Shown here: one piece after another, positions 1 through 11,465 of the stretch
Layout: every line of letters begins with the position of its first letter
Position numbering within the stretch: the first letter of the stretch is position 1
Assembly: GCF_023898315.1 (NCBI RefSeq)
Contig: NC_064619.1
Coordinates: 504,776,594-504,840,593, forward strand
DNA length: 64,000 bases
Reading direction: 5' to 3'
Source: Schistocerca nitens
Lineage: Eukaryota > Arthropoda > Insecta > Orthoptera > Acrididae
The notes under the pieces: model-generated
Told to the model about the DNA's origin: nothing
The model's database searches: none
Seen by the model: only the letters and a program-made list of their open reading frames with translations
Translations under genes and position numbers: made by a program

Positions 1-294
1 AAGTCCTTTGCGTGCGAAAATCAAGCAGCCCTTCATATAAAATTAGTGTCAGCCGTTCTCAAGGCGTAGATGATAGCGCACGAATCTGGGCAGGCTTTGG
101 CACGGGTTCGATCCCATGACCAGTTCTGATATCGTTCTCTTGTCTGGTTTCAGGAAACCAGGCGAAGAAGACGTTTGGCGACACTGTCTATGGCGAGCTG
201 CTCGAATCTGCGCACGCAGTGGTATGACTGGTTAAATTCAGTGCTAGTGAACTGTGAAACCGCGCAACGTATCGAATATTTTCTTTCTTAAAAA
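1..294. other. Unassigned sequence
   Basis: I recognise no gene or transposable element here. A stretch near 104-117 resembles a Pol III B box (GGTTCGATCCC), but there is no matching tRNA fold or A box at the right spacing. Confidence 0.4.
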
Positions 295-1925
295 TTACTT
301 ACTCCAGTCTCTATCTTGCTCTACATTTATACTCTCTACAGCCACGTCAAGTACCACGTAAGTTATTACCTGACGTCGTAAGAGATATCCTGTCATCTTG
401 TTCCTTTTCCATATCACTGTTTTCCGTATATTTCTTTCCTCACCGATTCTTACTTCACCAGTCCACATAATTTCAACATTCTTTTGTAGCATCACATCTC
501 AAATGCTTATGTACTTTTCTGTTTCCGATTTCTCATATCAATACCTAACTATCACACAATGCTGTGCTCCAGAAGTACATTGTCAGAAATTTCCTCCTCA
601 AATTAAGACCTATGTCTGATACTACTAGACTTCTCTTAGCCAGGAATGCCCTTCTTCCTAGTGTTTCTTTACTTTTCATGTTCTCCTTGTTCCGTCCGTC
701 ATGCGTTATATTGATGCCTTGGTAGCAGAAAAGCTTAACTTCATCTACTTAGTGATCACCAATACTGATGGTCAGTTTTTCACTGTTCTCATTTCCACTG
801 CTTCTCATTAACTTTATCTTTCTTCGATTTCCTCTCAAAACATATTCTGTACTACTTAGACTATTCATACCATTCAGTAGTTTCTATACTTCTTCTTCAC
901 TTTCATTCAGGATACCAGCGTACTCAGCGAATCATATCATCGATATCCTTTCACCCTGAATTTTATTCCCATTCTTGGACCTTCCTTTCTTCGATGTGTA
1001 GAAGTAGAGGCGAAAGGCAATATCTCTATATTACACCGTTTTTAACCCTAGTGCTTCGTTCATGTTCACTCATTCTTATTGTTCCTTCCTGTACATTTTG
1101 CTTATTACGCCTTTTTTCTATGGCTTACCCCTGTTTTTCTCAGACTTTCTAGCACCATTAAATATTGTCGAACACTTTTCCCAGGTCGATAGATCCTGTG
1201 AACGTATCTTCAAGTCAGTTTTGCCTCCGTTATCAACCCCAATGTCAGAAATGCCTCTCTGGTGTCTTCATCTGTCCTAGAGAAAATCTGATCGTCCTGT
1301 AACTGATCCTCAGTTTTCTCTTCTATTCTCTTCTATGCCTTATTATTGTCACCAATTTGGGTGCATGAGGTGTTAAGCTGGTCTCTGGAATTTTTCCGAA
1401 AGTATGATATTATATCACCAGTCTCATACATTCTATACACCAACGTGAATAATAATTTTGTTGCCATATCCCCAGTGATTTTAGAAATTCCGGTGGAATG
1501 TAATCCATCCCTCTTGCATTATATGATGTTAAGTCTCCCAAAGCTCTTTGCAGTTTTTATCCCTTATCTCTTTCCTGTGAAATCCTGTTTCTTCTTCTGT
1601 CATGTCACCAAATAAGTCATCCCCTCACAGAGGCCTACAGTGTCCTCTGTCCACCTATCTGGTCTTTCCTCTGCATTTTATCAGTGGAGTTCCCATTGAA
1701 CTCCTAATGCTACCGATTTATTTTTAATTTCACAGAAGGTTACTTTGACTTTTCTAACAGTCCTTCCGACAATCATTTATCTTATTTTCGATTTTTTCAC
1801 ATTTTTTTACGAAGCTGTTTCACGTAAGTCTCTCTGTATTTCCTATGTATTTCGTTCATAAGCGACTAGTGTTCTGAATTCCAGCACTTTCCTGAAAATT
1901 TTTGGACTTCCTTCTTTCGTCGCCA
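295..1925 (-). mobile_element. LINE family B, 3' RT fragment (degenerate)
   Basis: This is the 3' part of a non-LTR retrotransposon of the endonuclease/RT type often annotated as craniofacial-development-protein-2-like. Read on the minus strand it holds broken pieces of RT thumb and C-terminal text: a KVMRSS-like stretch followed by a sequence like SEKLTISIGDH, then a degraded form of KEDxKRRLALAKRAFLAKR near 620-700. The same order is found at 56.6-57.5 kb and, more decayed, at 9.6-10.6 kb, which is why I treat it as a separate family from its neighbour. Many stops and frameshifts make it inactive. Its right edge meets family A sequence at about 1,925, inside what should be one RT. Confidence 0.6.
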
Positions 1926-4532
1926 AATTGAATAACATCGGGAGGAGGCTACAACTCTGTCTCACTCCCTTCCCAACAACTGCTTCTCTTTCTTGTCCCT
2001 CGACTCTTATAACTGCCATCTGGTTTCTGTACAAATTGTAAATAGCTTTTAGCTCCCTGTATTTTACCGCTGCCACCTTTAGAATTTGAAAGAGAGTATT
2101 CCAGTCAACATTGTCAAAAGCTTTCTCTAAGTCCACAAATGCTAGAAATGTAGGTTTGCCTTTCCTTAATCTAGCTTCTAAGATACGTCGTAGGGTCAGT
2201 ATTGTCTCACGTGTTCCAACATTTCTGCGAAATCCAAACTGATCTTCGCCGAGGTCGGCTTCTACCAGTTTTTCCATTCGTCTGTAAAGAATTCGCGTTA
2301 GTATTTTTCAGCTGTGACTTATTAAACTGAAAGGTCGGTAATTTTAACATCTGTCAGCACCTGCTTTCTTTGGGATTGGAATTATTATATTCTTCTTGAA
2401 GTCTGAAGGTATTTCGCCTGTCACATACATCTTGCTCACCAGATGGTAGAGTTTTGTCAAGACTGGCTCTCCCAAGGCCGACAGTAGTTCCAATGGAATG
2501 TTGTCTACTCCAGGGACCTTGTTTCGACTCAGGTCTCTCAGTGCTCTGTCAAACTCTTGACGCAGTATCGTATCTCCCATTTCATCTTCATCTACGTCCT
2601 CTCCCATTTCCAAAATATTGTCCTCAAGTACATCGCCCTTGTATAGACCCTCTGTACTCTCCTTCCACCTTTTTGCTTTCCCTTCTTTGCTTGGAGCTGG
2701 GTTTCCATCTGAGCTCTTGATATTCATACAAGTGGCTCTCATTTCTCGAAAGGTCTCTTTAATTTTCCTGTAGGCAGTATCTATCTTACCCCTAGTGAGA
2801 TAAACCTCTACATCCTTACATTTGTCCTCTAGCCATCCCTGCTTTAGCCATTTTGCACTTCCAGTCGATCTCATTTTTGAGACGTTTGTATTCCTTTTTC
2901 CCTGCTTCATTTACTGCGTTTTTATATTTTCAACTTTCATCAATTAAATTCAATATTTCTTCTGTTAGCCGGCCGCGGTGGTCTAGCGGTTCTAGGCGCG
3001 CAGTCCGGAACCGCGCGACTGCTACGGTCGCGGGTTCGAATCCTGCCTCGGGCATGGATGTGTGTGATGTCCTTAGGTTAGTTAGGTTTAAGTACTTCTA
3101 AGTTCTAGGGGACTGATGACCACAGATGTTAAGTCCCATAGTGCTCAGAACAATTTGAACCATTTTTTTCTTCTGTTACCCAAGGATTTATACTAGCCCT
3201 CGTCTTTTTACCTACTTGATCCTCTGCTGCCTTCATTACTTCATCCCTCACAGCTACCCATTCTTCTTCTACTCTATTTATTCCCCTCATACCTGTTTTT
3301 GTTGCCTTATGCTCTCCGTGAAACTCTGTACAACCTCTGGTTTAGACAGTTTATCCAGGTCCCATCTCCTTAAATTCCCACCTTCCTGCAGTTTCTTCAG
3401 TTTTAATCTACAGTTCATAACCAATAGATTGTGGTCAGAGTCCACATCTGCCCCTGGAGATGTCTTACAATTTAAAATCTGGTTCCTAAATCTCTGTCTT
3501 ACCATTATATAATCTATCTGATACACTCTAGTATCTCCAGGATTCTTCCATGTATACAACATTCTTTTATGATTCTTGACCAAGTGTTAGCTATAATTAA
3601 GTTAAGCTCTGTGCAAAATTCTACCAGACGGCTTCCTCTTTCATTTCCCTCCCCCAATCCATATTCACCGACTATGTCTCCTTCTCTCCCTTTTCCTACT
3701 CTCGAATTCCAGTCACCTATGATTATTAAATTTTCGTCTCCCTTCACTACCTGAATAATTTCTTTTATCTCATCATACATTTCATCAATTCCTTTATCAT
3801 CTGCAGATCTAGTTGGCATATAAACTTGTACTATTGTAGTAGGCGTGGGCATCGTGTCTATCTTGGCCACAATAATGCGTTCACTATGCTGTTGGTAGCA
3901 GCTTACCCGCACTCCTATTTTTTTATTCATTATTAAACCTCTTCCTGCATTACCCCTATTTGAATTTGTATTTATAACCCTTTATTCACCTGACCAAAAG
4001 TCCTGTTCCTCCTGCCACCGAACTTCACTAATTCCCACTATATCAAGCTTCAACCCATCCATTTCTCTTTTTAAATTTTCTAACCTACTTGCCCGATTAA
4101 GGGATCTGACATTCCACGCTCCGATCCGTAGAACGCCAGTTTTCTTTCTCCTGATAACGACGTCCTCCTGAATAGGGGGACTATTTTACCTCCGGAATAT
4201 TTTACGCAAGAGGACTCCATCATCATTTAACCATACAGTAAAGCTGCATGCCCTCGGGAAAAAATACGGCTGTATTTCCCCTTGTTTTCAGCCGTTCGCA
4301 GTACCAGCACAGCAAGGCCGTTTTGGATAATGTTGCTAAGCCAGATCAGTGAATCATCCTGACTTTTGCCCCTGCAACTACTGAAAAGGCTGCTGCCCCT
4401 CTTCAGGAACTACACGTTTGTCTGGCCTCTGAACAGATACCCCTCCGTTGTGGTTGCACCTACGGTACGGCCATCTGTATCGCTGAGGCACGCAAACCTC
4501 CCCACCATCGGCAAGAACCATGGTTCATGAGG
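1925..4532 (-). mobile_element. LINE family A, 5' UTR, endonuclease and RT N-terminal half
   Basis: This is the 5' two-thirds of an endonuclease/RT LINE. From the 5' end (about 4,532) it has a 5' UTR, then an apurinic-type endonuclease with GDWNSRVGKGREG near 3,690-3,720 (the GDFN-type metal site) and SDHNLLVMN near 3,420. The RT N-terminal region follows, with GVDNIPLELL and IIIPIPKKAG, then FGFRRNVGTRETI and FVDLEKAFDNVDW at 1,843-2,277. The same layout is seen in the plus-strand copy at 14.9-18.1 kb. A SINE sits inside it at 2968. The 3' third, with the catalytic FADD and the C-terminus, is missing and replaced by family B sequence. Frameshifts make it a pseudogene. Confidence 0.85.
2968..3167 (+). 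mobile_element. tRNA-derived SINE (copy 1)
   Basis: The head looks like a tRNA with A-box-like (GTGGTCTAGCGG) and B-box (GGTTCGAATCC) Pol III promoter elements. The body contains GGACTGATGACC and AAGTCCCATAGTGCTCAGA, and it ends in TTTGAACCATTTTTTT. It is flanked by a perfect 11-bp target-site duplication, TTCTTCTGTTA, at 2957-2967 and 3168-3178. It was inserted into the family A LINE, so it is younger than that copy. Confidence 0.93.
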
Positions 4533-4795
4533 GTAGGTACGAAGTAATACGCAATGGAAATATTTATTGCGATAGGTCACCATAAGAAAGTTTATACTGT
4601 CTGCGGAGCTATGAACATAGTTTATTGTGTTATTATCCAAAGAGTTACAGCAAAAGATATAATATTTAAATGGAACAATAGTTGTTACTACCATGCACTG
4701 GAATCAGTAACACAAGCTGTGTATACAGCAACTTAAATTACATTCCTATAACTTTGAGTTTGGGAGCTACAACCCTTGAGGAGCAGATGTCACAC
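4533..4795 (+). repeat. Left arm of the long terminal inverted repeat
   Basis: It matches the reverse complement of 6110-6374 over its whole length with scattered substitutions. Shared landmarks are TACGAAGTAATA at the outer end, ATAGTTTATTGTGTTATTATC in the middle and GGGAGCTACAAC at the inner end. It lacks the terminal CAGGGTG segment present on the right. Confidence 0.85.
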
Positions 4796-5116
4796 ACGCT
4801 GGGCATAGCGCAATGCGCCTTCTAAATGTGGTGCGGCCGAGATGTAACGATGCCGGTGGCATGGAGTGAGAAGCTTCCTCAATGCACTGTTAGACTGCCG
4901 ACTGTCGCCTCACACGGCCTTATACTTGACAGTTCGAGCCACACAAACAAACGGGGCTCAATACACCACAGTTACTGACATCGGATGAAGATGGCATACG
5001 CGAACAAGCAGTACTTTGGCATGTTGCTAATGCTCGGCGAGTGCCGGCACGATGCCACTGAAGCAGCCATGGTGTACGTCATGAGATATCCTAGGCGAAG
5101 AGCTCCGGCAGCCTGA

Positions 5117-6020
5117 ATGTTCTTACGTGCCGAACAACGACTTCGGGAAACAGCCAGCTTGGCCATTCGCCGCAGTAGCAGACGAAGAACTGCAAGAAGT
5201 GACGAGACGGAGGTGTTTGTTTTAGCTGCAGTACACCACGATCCTCATGTCAGCTTAAGATCCGTTGCTGCAGTCGCTGGTGGCAGTCTCACATCTGTGT
5301 GGCGTATAGTACAGGGCCACAGGTTTCACCCGTACCACCTGCCATTGACCTAGGAACTGCATGGGAACGATTTCCGTGCGAAAGTACCATTCTGTGAATG
5401 GGCCATGCGTAATTTCACGCTGGAGTCTTTACAAGGTGTTATCTTCTCTGACGAGTCCTCGTTCACAAATTGTAGTGCAGTGAATCGCCATAACGTGCAC
5501 TACTGGGCTGCAGACAATCCTTGCTGGGTACGACCTGTCGACCGTTAACGTAGGTGGTCTATTAATGTATGATGTGGAATCCTTGGGGAAGAAATCATCG
5601 GTCCACACTATTTCCCAGGTACACTGACAGGTGAGTTATATCGCGCGTTTATAGTAGACCGTTTGGGTGGTCTCCTTGAACATGAGTGTCTAAACACGAG
5701 AGTCCATATGTGGATGCAGCACTTTGGTCTCCCAGCCCATTCTGCGCGTGCTGTTGTGGAAGAACTAAACAACAGGTTTGCAGGAAGGTGTTTTGGGCAT
5801 CACGGTCCACATTCATGGCCCTCAAGGTCGCCGATTTAACACCATTACATTTCTTTTTGTGGGGATATCTAAAGGATCGTGCTTATATCACTTAGCTCAA
5901 ATCCCCAGATGGTCTAAAACGGCGCATCGAGGACGCATGTTGCTCCGTGACACCGGCGATGTTATATCTCGTCCGCAGATCCTTCGGAAGGCGCATTTCA
6001 TTGTGCATTCAGGAACCGGA
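5117..6020 (+). pseudogene. Mariner-like transposase, broken
   Basis: The product would be a DDE transposase that cuts and joins the element ends in the nucleus. The N-terminal helix-turn-helix region is readable at 5117-5350 (ASLAIRRSSRRRTARSDETEVFVLAAVHHDPHVSLRSVA, shortened here). A second block near 5390-5550 has the first catalytic aspartate in IFSDESSF and the HYWAADNPCWVRPVDR text. A third near 5560-5790 reads GPHYFPGTLTGELYR and then QHFGLPAH, where the usual second catalytic aspartate (QHDGAPAH) is replaced by F. The third block, ADLTPLHFFLWGYLKDRAYIT, is in another frame at 5830-5895. At least two frameshifts, in-frame stops and the lost aspartate make it dead. Confidence 0.8.
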
Positions 6021-6109
6021 CACACATTTGAACATCTCATTTAAATCAATTTCCCACCTCCAGAACATCTATCACCCAACCACATAGCCAAGTATTATGT
6101 ACAGCGTGT

Positions 6110-6374
6110 GGTATCTGCCCCTGAAACTTTGAACGGTTGTAGCTCCCAAACTAAAAGTGATACGAATGTAATTTAAATTGATGTATACACAGCAGGTGTT
6201 ACTGATTCCAGTGCATGATAGAAACAACTATTGTCCCACTTAAAAATTGTATCTTTCTGCTATAAATCTTTGGATAATAACACAATAAACTATGTTCGTA
6301 GCTCCGCAGACAGTGCAACGTTTCTTATGGTGACCTACCGCAATATATATTTCCGTCGCCTATTACTTCGTAAC
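6110..6374 (-). repeat. Right arm of the long terminal inverted repeat
   Basis: This is the inverted partner of 4533-4795. Beyond it, 6375-6408 carries the true element end, with TAGACAAACACCCTG before the TA. Confidence 0.85.
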
Positions 6375-6410
6375 TTACAGAGGCAAACACAATTAGACAA
6401 ACACCCTGTA

Positions 6411-7129
6411 TATTAAGTCAGAACATGTTTCGGAGCCCCGATTAAATTTTATACCAATACTGAAGTAATAATTTGCGCCTTGGCTTATTTTTTAATCTCA
6501 TCTAAAAGTGATGTTGGGCCTTGCAGTGTCATCTAATCAGTTATTCAGTTCTCTGTTACAGAGCAAGGTAGTTCCGCCTTCTCTGTGGCTTAGCCTTTCG
6601 GCAGCGGATGGAATGTGTGCCATCGTTGCAACCCAGGCAGCATTAGTAATGGCGGTGCTGGTCTTTGCTTCCAGCACCTGGATCAATGAAGGGAGAACGG
6701 CCATCTGGAATGGTGTTGCTCCCAGCAAACAGCTGATGAGCTTTGGAAAAAAAAAGAAAAGAAATAAAAATAAAAAAGGAAAGCAAATTTACAATAAAAA
6801 TTTGTGTCAGCCCTGAACATCCTCAGTCGTTAACAACCAGCTCCCCGCTCTCCCTTTGACCCCCCCCCCCCTCCGCCCCCTCCCCCCTCTCGGCACATTT
6901 TCAGCATCAATTCTGAGACTGGATTCGTGGTTTCCTATCAGTAAAGTCTCAATTCGTATTAACTGACGGGAAGACATAGAGTAAAACAAAAGTATTATCT
7001 AGCTTTCTCCTAGGAAGTGTTATAGACGCCAGCTGTTCAAGATCTGAGTAGCCCTCTCAGACTAATGGCAAATGATCGTGTCAGTTACTGAATCGTAAAA
7101 TCTCCTGACGATAAAATTCAATTGCAGAA
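6411..7129. other. Unassigned; possible retroposed segment with A-rich tail
   Basis: No known family is recognised. About 6508-6735 is open in one frame (102 codons to 6816) and is followed at 6740-6800 by an A-rich tract interrupted by G and T, which could be the tail of a retroposed transcript. I cannot name a parent. A C-run lies at about 6860-6872. Confidence 0.3.
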
Positions 7130-7865
7130 TAGTTTAGAGAAAATTCTGAATGGTGCTAAAAGTGCTAGTTGACTTTAAATAATGAAATGTGAAGTAATCC
7201 ACATGAGTACCAAAAGGAATCCGCTAAATTTCACTTACTCGATAAATTACACATATCTAAAGGCTTTAAACACGACTAAATGCTTAGGGATTAATCACAC
7301 GAATAACTTAAATTAGTGCGAACACGTAGCTAATTATGTGGAGAAAGCGATGCAAAGACTGCGATTTATTGGCAGAACACTTAGAAAATTTAACAGACCT
7401 TTAAAAATGGTTCAAATGGCGCTGAGCACTATGCGACTTAACTTCTGAGGTCACCAGTCGCCTAGAACTTAGAACTAATAAAAGCTAACTAACCTAAGGA
7501 CATCACACACATCCATGCCCGAGGCAGGATTCGAACCTGCGACCGTTGTGGTAGCTCGGTTCCAGACTGAAGCACCTAGAACCGCTCGGCCACAATGGCC
7601 GGCACAGATCTATAGGGATATTGCGTACACTAAGTTTGTCCGCCTTGTTTTGAATTGTTGCTGTGCGGTGGGGGATATGAATCAGATTCGTTTCACTCTG
7701 GATCCGTCAAAGAAGAGCAGCTCGGTTTGTATTATTGCGAAATAGGGGAGAGTGTGTAAAGGAAGCGGAATGGTAGAGAAGAGGCTTCAAAATGGTTCGA
7801 TGAACCCTCTGTCAGGTAAATTGTGAACTGCACAGTAATCATGTAGATGCAGACCTAGATCAGGC
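7130..7865 (+). mobile_element. LINE family C, 3' remnant (RT thumb and tail)
   Basis: This is a decayed 3' end of a non-LTR retrotransposon. The left part (7130-7400) corresponds to RT text of the type KCEVIHMSTKRNPLNF, then YLGI and RLRFIGRTLRKF. The right part (7612-7860) resumes after the SINE with text like TLVRLVLNCCCAVWD and ends near ATCATGTAGATGCAGA, matching the GATGTA-type tail I associate with this family. The C-terminal block seen at 44.7 kb is deleted here. It is full of stops. Confidence 0.65.
7402..7603 (-). mobile_element. tRNA-derived SINE (copy 2)
   Basis: Reverse-strand copy of the same SINE: GGTTCAAATGGCGCTGAGCA at the left and CGGCCACAATGGCCGGC at the right. Imperfect 8-bp duplication ACAGACCT (7394-7401) / ACAGATCT (7604-7611). 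It interrupts the family C LINE. Confidence 0.92.
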
Positions 7866-9639
7866 TGAAAGAGTGCTGCATCAGCCCCCTTTCAAATAAT
7901 ATTTCTCGAGAATATCTAAATTTACTTCAGTTAATCTAGCAGGTGAATCTATTGCTGTTGCCGCCCACAAAATGAGACTGGGAGAAAGATTGTCTAAGAG
8001 ACCATTCCACATTAATATCGCTTCACTATAGTTCTCATAATCCTCCTCTTCCATCCTTTAATCGTATTTCGCTTCCAGAATAAGCTCCATAATTGATGGG
8101 TAAATTGGTAACAGGGCTTTTACTTGTAACTAGCGAGTCAGTAAAGCTTATCTTATTCCTTCATTCTAGAAGCTGTGTAGTTTTCAGTCGAAAATTACAT
8201 TTCATACCTGTCTCGTAGCCTGAGCAGGCTACAGCAGAAGAGCTTCCCGCTTAACCGGTTTAGAGCACACGCGGGAGACTTGGAAATTTTAACAATGTAT
8301 CATATTCGAATATTTGTCCGGCAGGCATACTGTTTTTTGGTGGTTTCCTGGCACAAGACTGGATTTGATTAGTGTTGGAGCCGTCAGGGCGTTTCTGTGA
8401 TTGGTCGTACCACCCTCATCTAGTAAATACACGCCAACCCGCGAGAACTGAGGTGGCTTTCTAAAAAGGTTACAAGAACTCAGAAAATCTGTGGACAACA
8501 GTCAGTAAGACGTTTCTTTTGCAAGCGCTACAACTATAAGTGGAAATCGGATAGGATCGGTTAATTTACTTCATAAGGCAATGTAAATGTTTAGTCAGTT
8601 ATGTTAATTCAACCTCTAGGAGTGTTAACACTCCTTCTTAGCGCATTCAGGGTAAAATCTTGCAGAAATCTGCTGCCCATCCAAATGGAAGGCATTGGTG
8701 TGGTCCCTTCGATCAAATTTTCCCTCCACGGTTGGTCCTTTCGAAGCTGATCAGACTCAATACTAGGATCGAATTGTAAATCGTGTTTGACGACTTGTAT
8801 TAATTTTATCTCTTTTTTTCACGAAATTTCTCTGAGGTTTCGGTTCGGTGGTGACATTACCGTGCCGGAGTTGTGTAGCCATTCTTCGAACGTCATGGAT
8901 GACATCAAGCCATGAAAGACTGATTGCTTTGAGAACCAGTGGTGATCTTAATCTACACTTAGTTCTGAAATTTGTTTGCTTCACCCTTAACGCTATTGAC
9001 CAATAGTTGTGCTTCCTTCTCTTGTATTCTTTCTTGTTTATTTGACGTGAAGGAGTATAACAATAATTTCATCTTGTTTTGATACTTGATGACTGAGTTG
9101 TGCAAAAGTGCCCCATGATATAATAATGTTAAATCCTATGGAAGGAAATTCAGTATTCGTTCGTAAACCAATTTTCCCACCCTCTCTGGCAGATTATTCG
9201 AAATGACAGTTTGACTAAATAACGTGTGTTGATGAAATCATTTTCCTGCACGTAGTGTGAAGTCATTATTTTAGAATTCTGCTGTGATTTCTGATATAAT
9301 TTAACCAGCTACATTCACCAACGGACTCACGCGACACTGCACTGCAGTGGCAAATATAAAAGAAAAGAAAGACAGGTCATATACCCGAACAAAACAGAGT
9401 AGATAAAAACAGAGTATATAGTGTAATCCTTTAAGCCGACACGTGAAGCTGAGTTCTAATATCTATTTCGGTTTCATACATGAACAGGAGAAGCTGGATG
9501 TCACAGGATCAGTGAATCCTACAGAGTGATTTACAAGCGTACAAAACTATTCATCTTACGCCAGCTAAATCCTGTAATTCCAGCTACGTGACACGCTTCG
9601 TCGTTCCAGCATTTTATTATTAGTAGCAGCTAAACATAC
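7866..9639. other. Unassigned sequence
   Basis: I find no open frame longer than about 75 codons that looks like a protein, and no repeat I recognise. Sequence composition is ordinary for the window. Confidence 0.4.
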
Positions 9640-10640
9640 GTTCATATGACCTGATGATTTATAAACAGCTTTCGATCAAGTAAACTGTTCCAAGATGTCC
9701 TAAATCCACAAGAAAGTAGGTGTGAGATACAGGGAAAGGCAAGTAACATACAGTATGTAAACGAGCCTAGAAGGGGAAACAAAAATGGAAGTGTAAGAAC
9801 GATTTATTCGTATTGATATGAGTAAAACATAGGGAAATAGTCTTTCAACCGTACCACTTACTCTGTACATCTAAGAAGTAATGATGGAAGAATGTCAACG
9901 ATAAGATTCGCTACTCTCAGTGAGGAAACGTTTCCGGATCTGTCGGATGAAATGAACAGCCTAACGTTCACACACTAGGCACTGAGAAGAAATAGACGAA
10001 AGTAATGAGGAGTAGCAAAAATGGGATTATCGTCAAACTTGTGAAATATTGGGGATAACAAAAGTAAGAGAAGCGTAGGAATTATTCTACTTCAGAAGTT
10101 ACATACCGCATGATGAACAAAGCAAGAAGCACATAAAAAGCAGACTAGTAGTAGAACCAAAGAGGTCATTCGTGATGAAATGAAAGCTACTAGGGTCAAA
10201 CATCAGCTTTGATTAAGAAGTTTCTGAGAATTGACTTTGAAGTTCAGCGTTAAACTAAAGTGAATCATGGAGCGTGGGAGAACTGGAAAAGAAAAGAAGC
10301 GTTTTAAATCTGGCGCTACAGAAAGATGTGGAACATTAGATGGACTGATGCGATAACAAATGAGGAGGTATTCTGCGGAATAGGTAGGAGAGAAACTTGC
10401 GGAGACCACTTAAAAGGAGATGGGACAGAATGGTAGACCTTGTATTACGACATCAAGGAATAATTTCCATGGTAATAGAGGGAACTGTAGAGCGTAAAAT
10501 TTCTAGATACAGGCAGAGATTGTAATGTATTCAACAAATAATTGTGGACGTTTGGCGCAACTGCTAGTTTCAGATGAAGAAGGAGACCAATTTGTGGATG
10601 ACCGCATAAATCCCATGAGTTGACGCCATTTATCAAGATT
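9640..10640 (+). mobile_element. Ancient LINE remnant, family B type
   Basis: Heavily decayed RT and C-terminal sequence in the plus orientation. Landmarks are a YDSV-like block near 9660-9715, the AGTAATGAGGAGTAGCA segment near 9997-10015 (family B KVMRSS), and a C-terminal block near 10325-10460 whose translation approximates MWNIRWTDAITNEEVF, parallel to KIRWVDHVTYEEVL in the copy at 17.8 kb. Stops in every frame. Its divergence shows it is much older than the other copies. Confidence 0.5.
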
Positions 10641-10929
10641 CTCCATTTTTCGCTGTTTTCCTACCATTTTATCTCAAAGACAGCATTTCTGTGAACGAAG
10701 TAGCGCACTGCGTTATGAAGCAGTTCTGAGCGATAGGTTTCTTTCATTTCAGATTATTTCCTTCAACTTCCTTTAATGTTACAATTGCCAACATGTGAAA
10801 GCCTGTCTTGCTTTAGATTTTGACTTCTGGGTTCATTTACCTTGACTGCTTTTAATGCCTTGAAACATTCCACATTATGCAAAAACAACCTGGCTAACTC
10901 TGTTTTGTACTAGCTGAGTACTCGGCGTT
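10641..10929. other. Unassigned sequence
   Basis: Nothing recognisable. Its right edge contains ACTAGCTGAGTACTCGGCGT, which resembles the ACTAGCTG..CCCGGCGTTGC motif seen at ends of some dispersed insect repeats. Confidence 0.3.
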
Positions 10930-11465
10930 GCTCAGGAAAGTGGATATTCCATATCCTCCTTCCATCCTTTCTCTGTTCTCCATCTCCGTCTCTCTCTCTC
11001 TCTCTTCCTCCTTCTCGATAATCTCTCTGTCCGCCTTCTCTATTCCTCACTCTCTCTCCATCTGCTCCTGCCTCTCGTTACGTCTATCTGCTACACCACG
11101 CCCCATCTCTCTGTTCATCTCCACCTACCGCTCTAAGTACATCTCCTCCTGCCCTCTACCTCTTTGTCACCCTCCCCCCTCCCCAAAATCTCCTTCTGTC
11201 TCCATCCATCACCTCCTTAGCCTCTCTCCGTCGATCGCCTTTTCCCTTCCTCTGTCCTTTCCTCCTACCCACCTCTCTCTTCTCCTGTTCTACCCCTCTC
11301 TGTCTATTTCATCCTCTTCCCTCTCTATGTCAGTTTCCAAAGCCATCAAATTTTATCTGCCTCCTCCTCTCTCTGGATCCATCTCCTCGTCCAACCACTC
11401 TCTCTGTCCATTTTCTCCACCTTCCCTGTCCATCCCCCCTCCCCTCCCCTCTCTATCTCTCTGAA
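10930..11465 (+). repeat. Pyrimidine-rich low-complexity tract (CT/CTCC)
   Basis: About 530 bp of almost pure C/T on the plus strand, made of irregular TCTC, CTCC and CCCTCC runs. The 178-codon open frame across it is rich in Ser, Pro, Leu and Ile only because of this bias. I do not call it a gene. Confidence 0.85.

Larger units (their letters stand above)
4533..6408 (+). mobile_element. Mariner-like DNA transposon with very long terminal inverted repeats
   Basis: Two inverted arms of about 260 bp (4533-4795 and 6110-6374) flank a broken transposase. The right end finishes in a CAGGGTG-type terminus (read inward) followed by TA at 6409-6410, as expected for Tc1/mariner insertion. The matching outer 34 bp are absent on the left, where the arm stops at the 5' end of the LINE. 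The transposase resembles the insect DDE family whose text runs WCGIxGxxxIGPYFxxGxLTG and SPDLTPLxFFLWGYLKDRxY. Arms this long are unusual for mariner. Confidence 0.8.

Noticed and set aside
104-117. Pol III B-box-like sequence
   Set aside because: No A box and no tRNA fold around it. A chance match or a very old SINE.
2968-3060. tRNA genes at the heads of the SINEs
   Set aside because: All have the same SINE body and 3' end with target duplications, so they are retroposons.
10928-11464. 178-codon open frame rich in Ser, Pro and Leu
   Set aside because: It is produced by a C/T-only low-complexity tract, and other frames are just as open.
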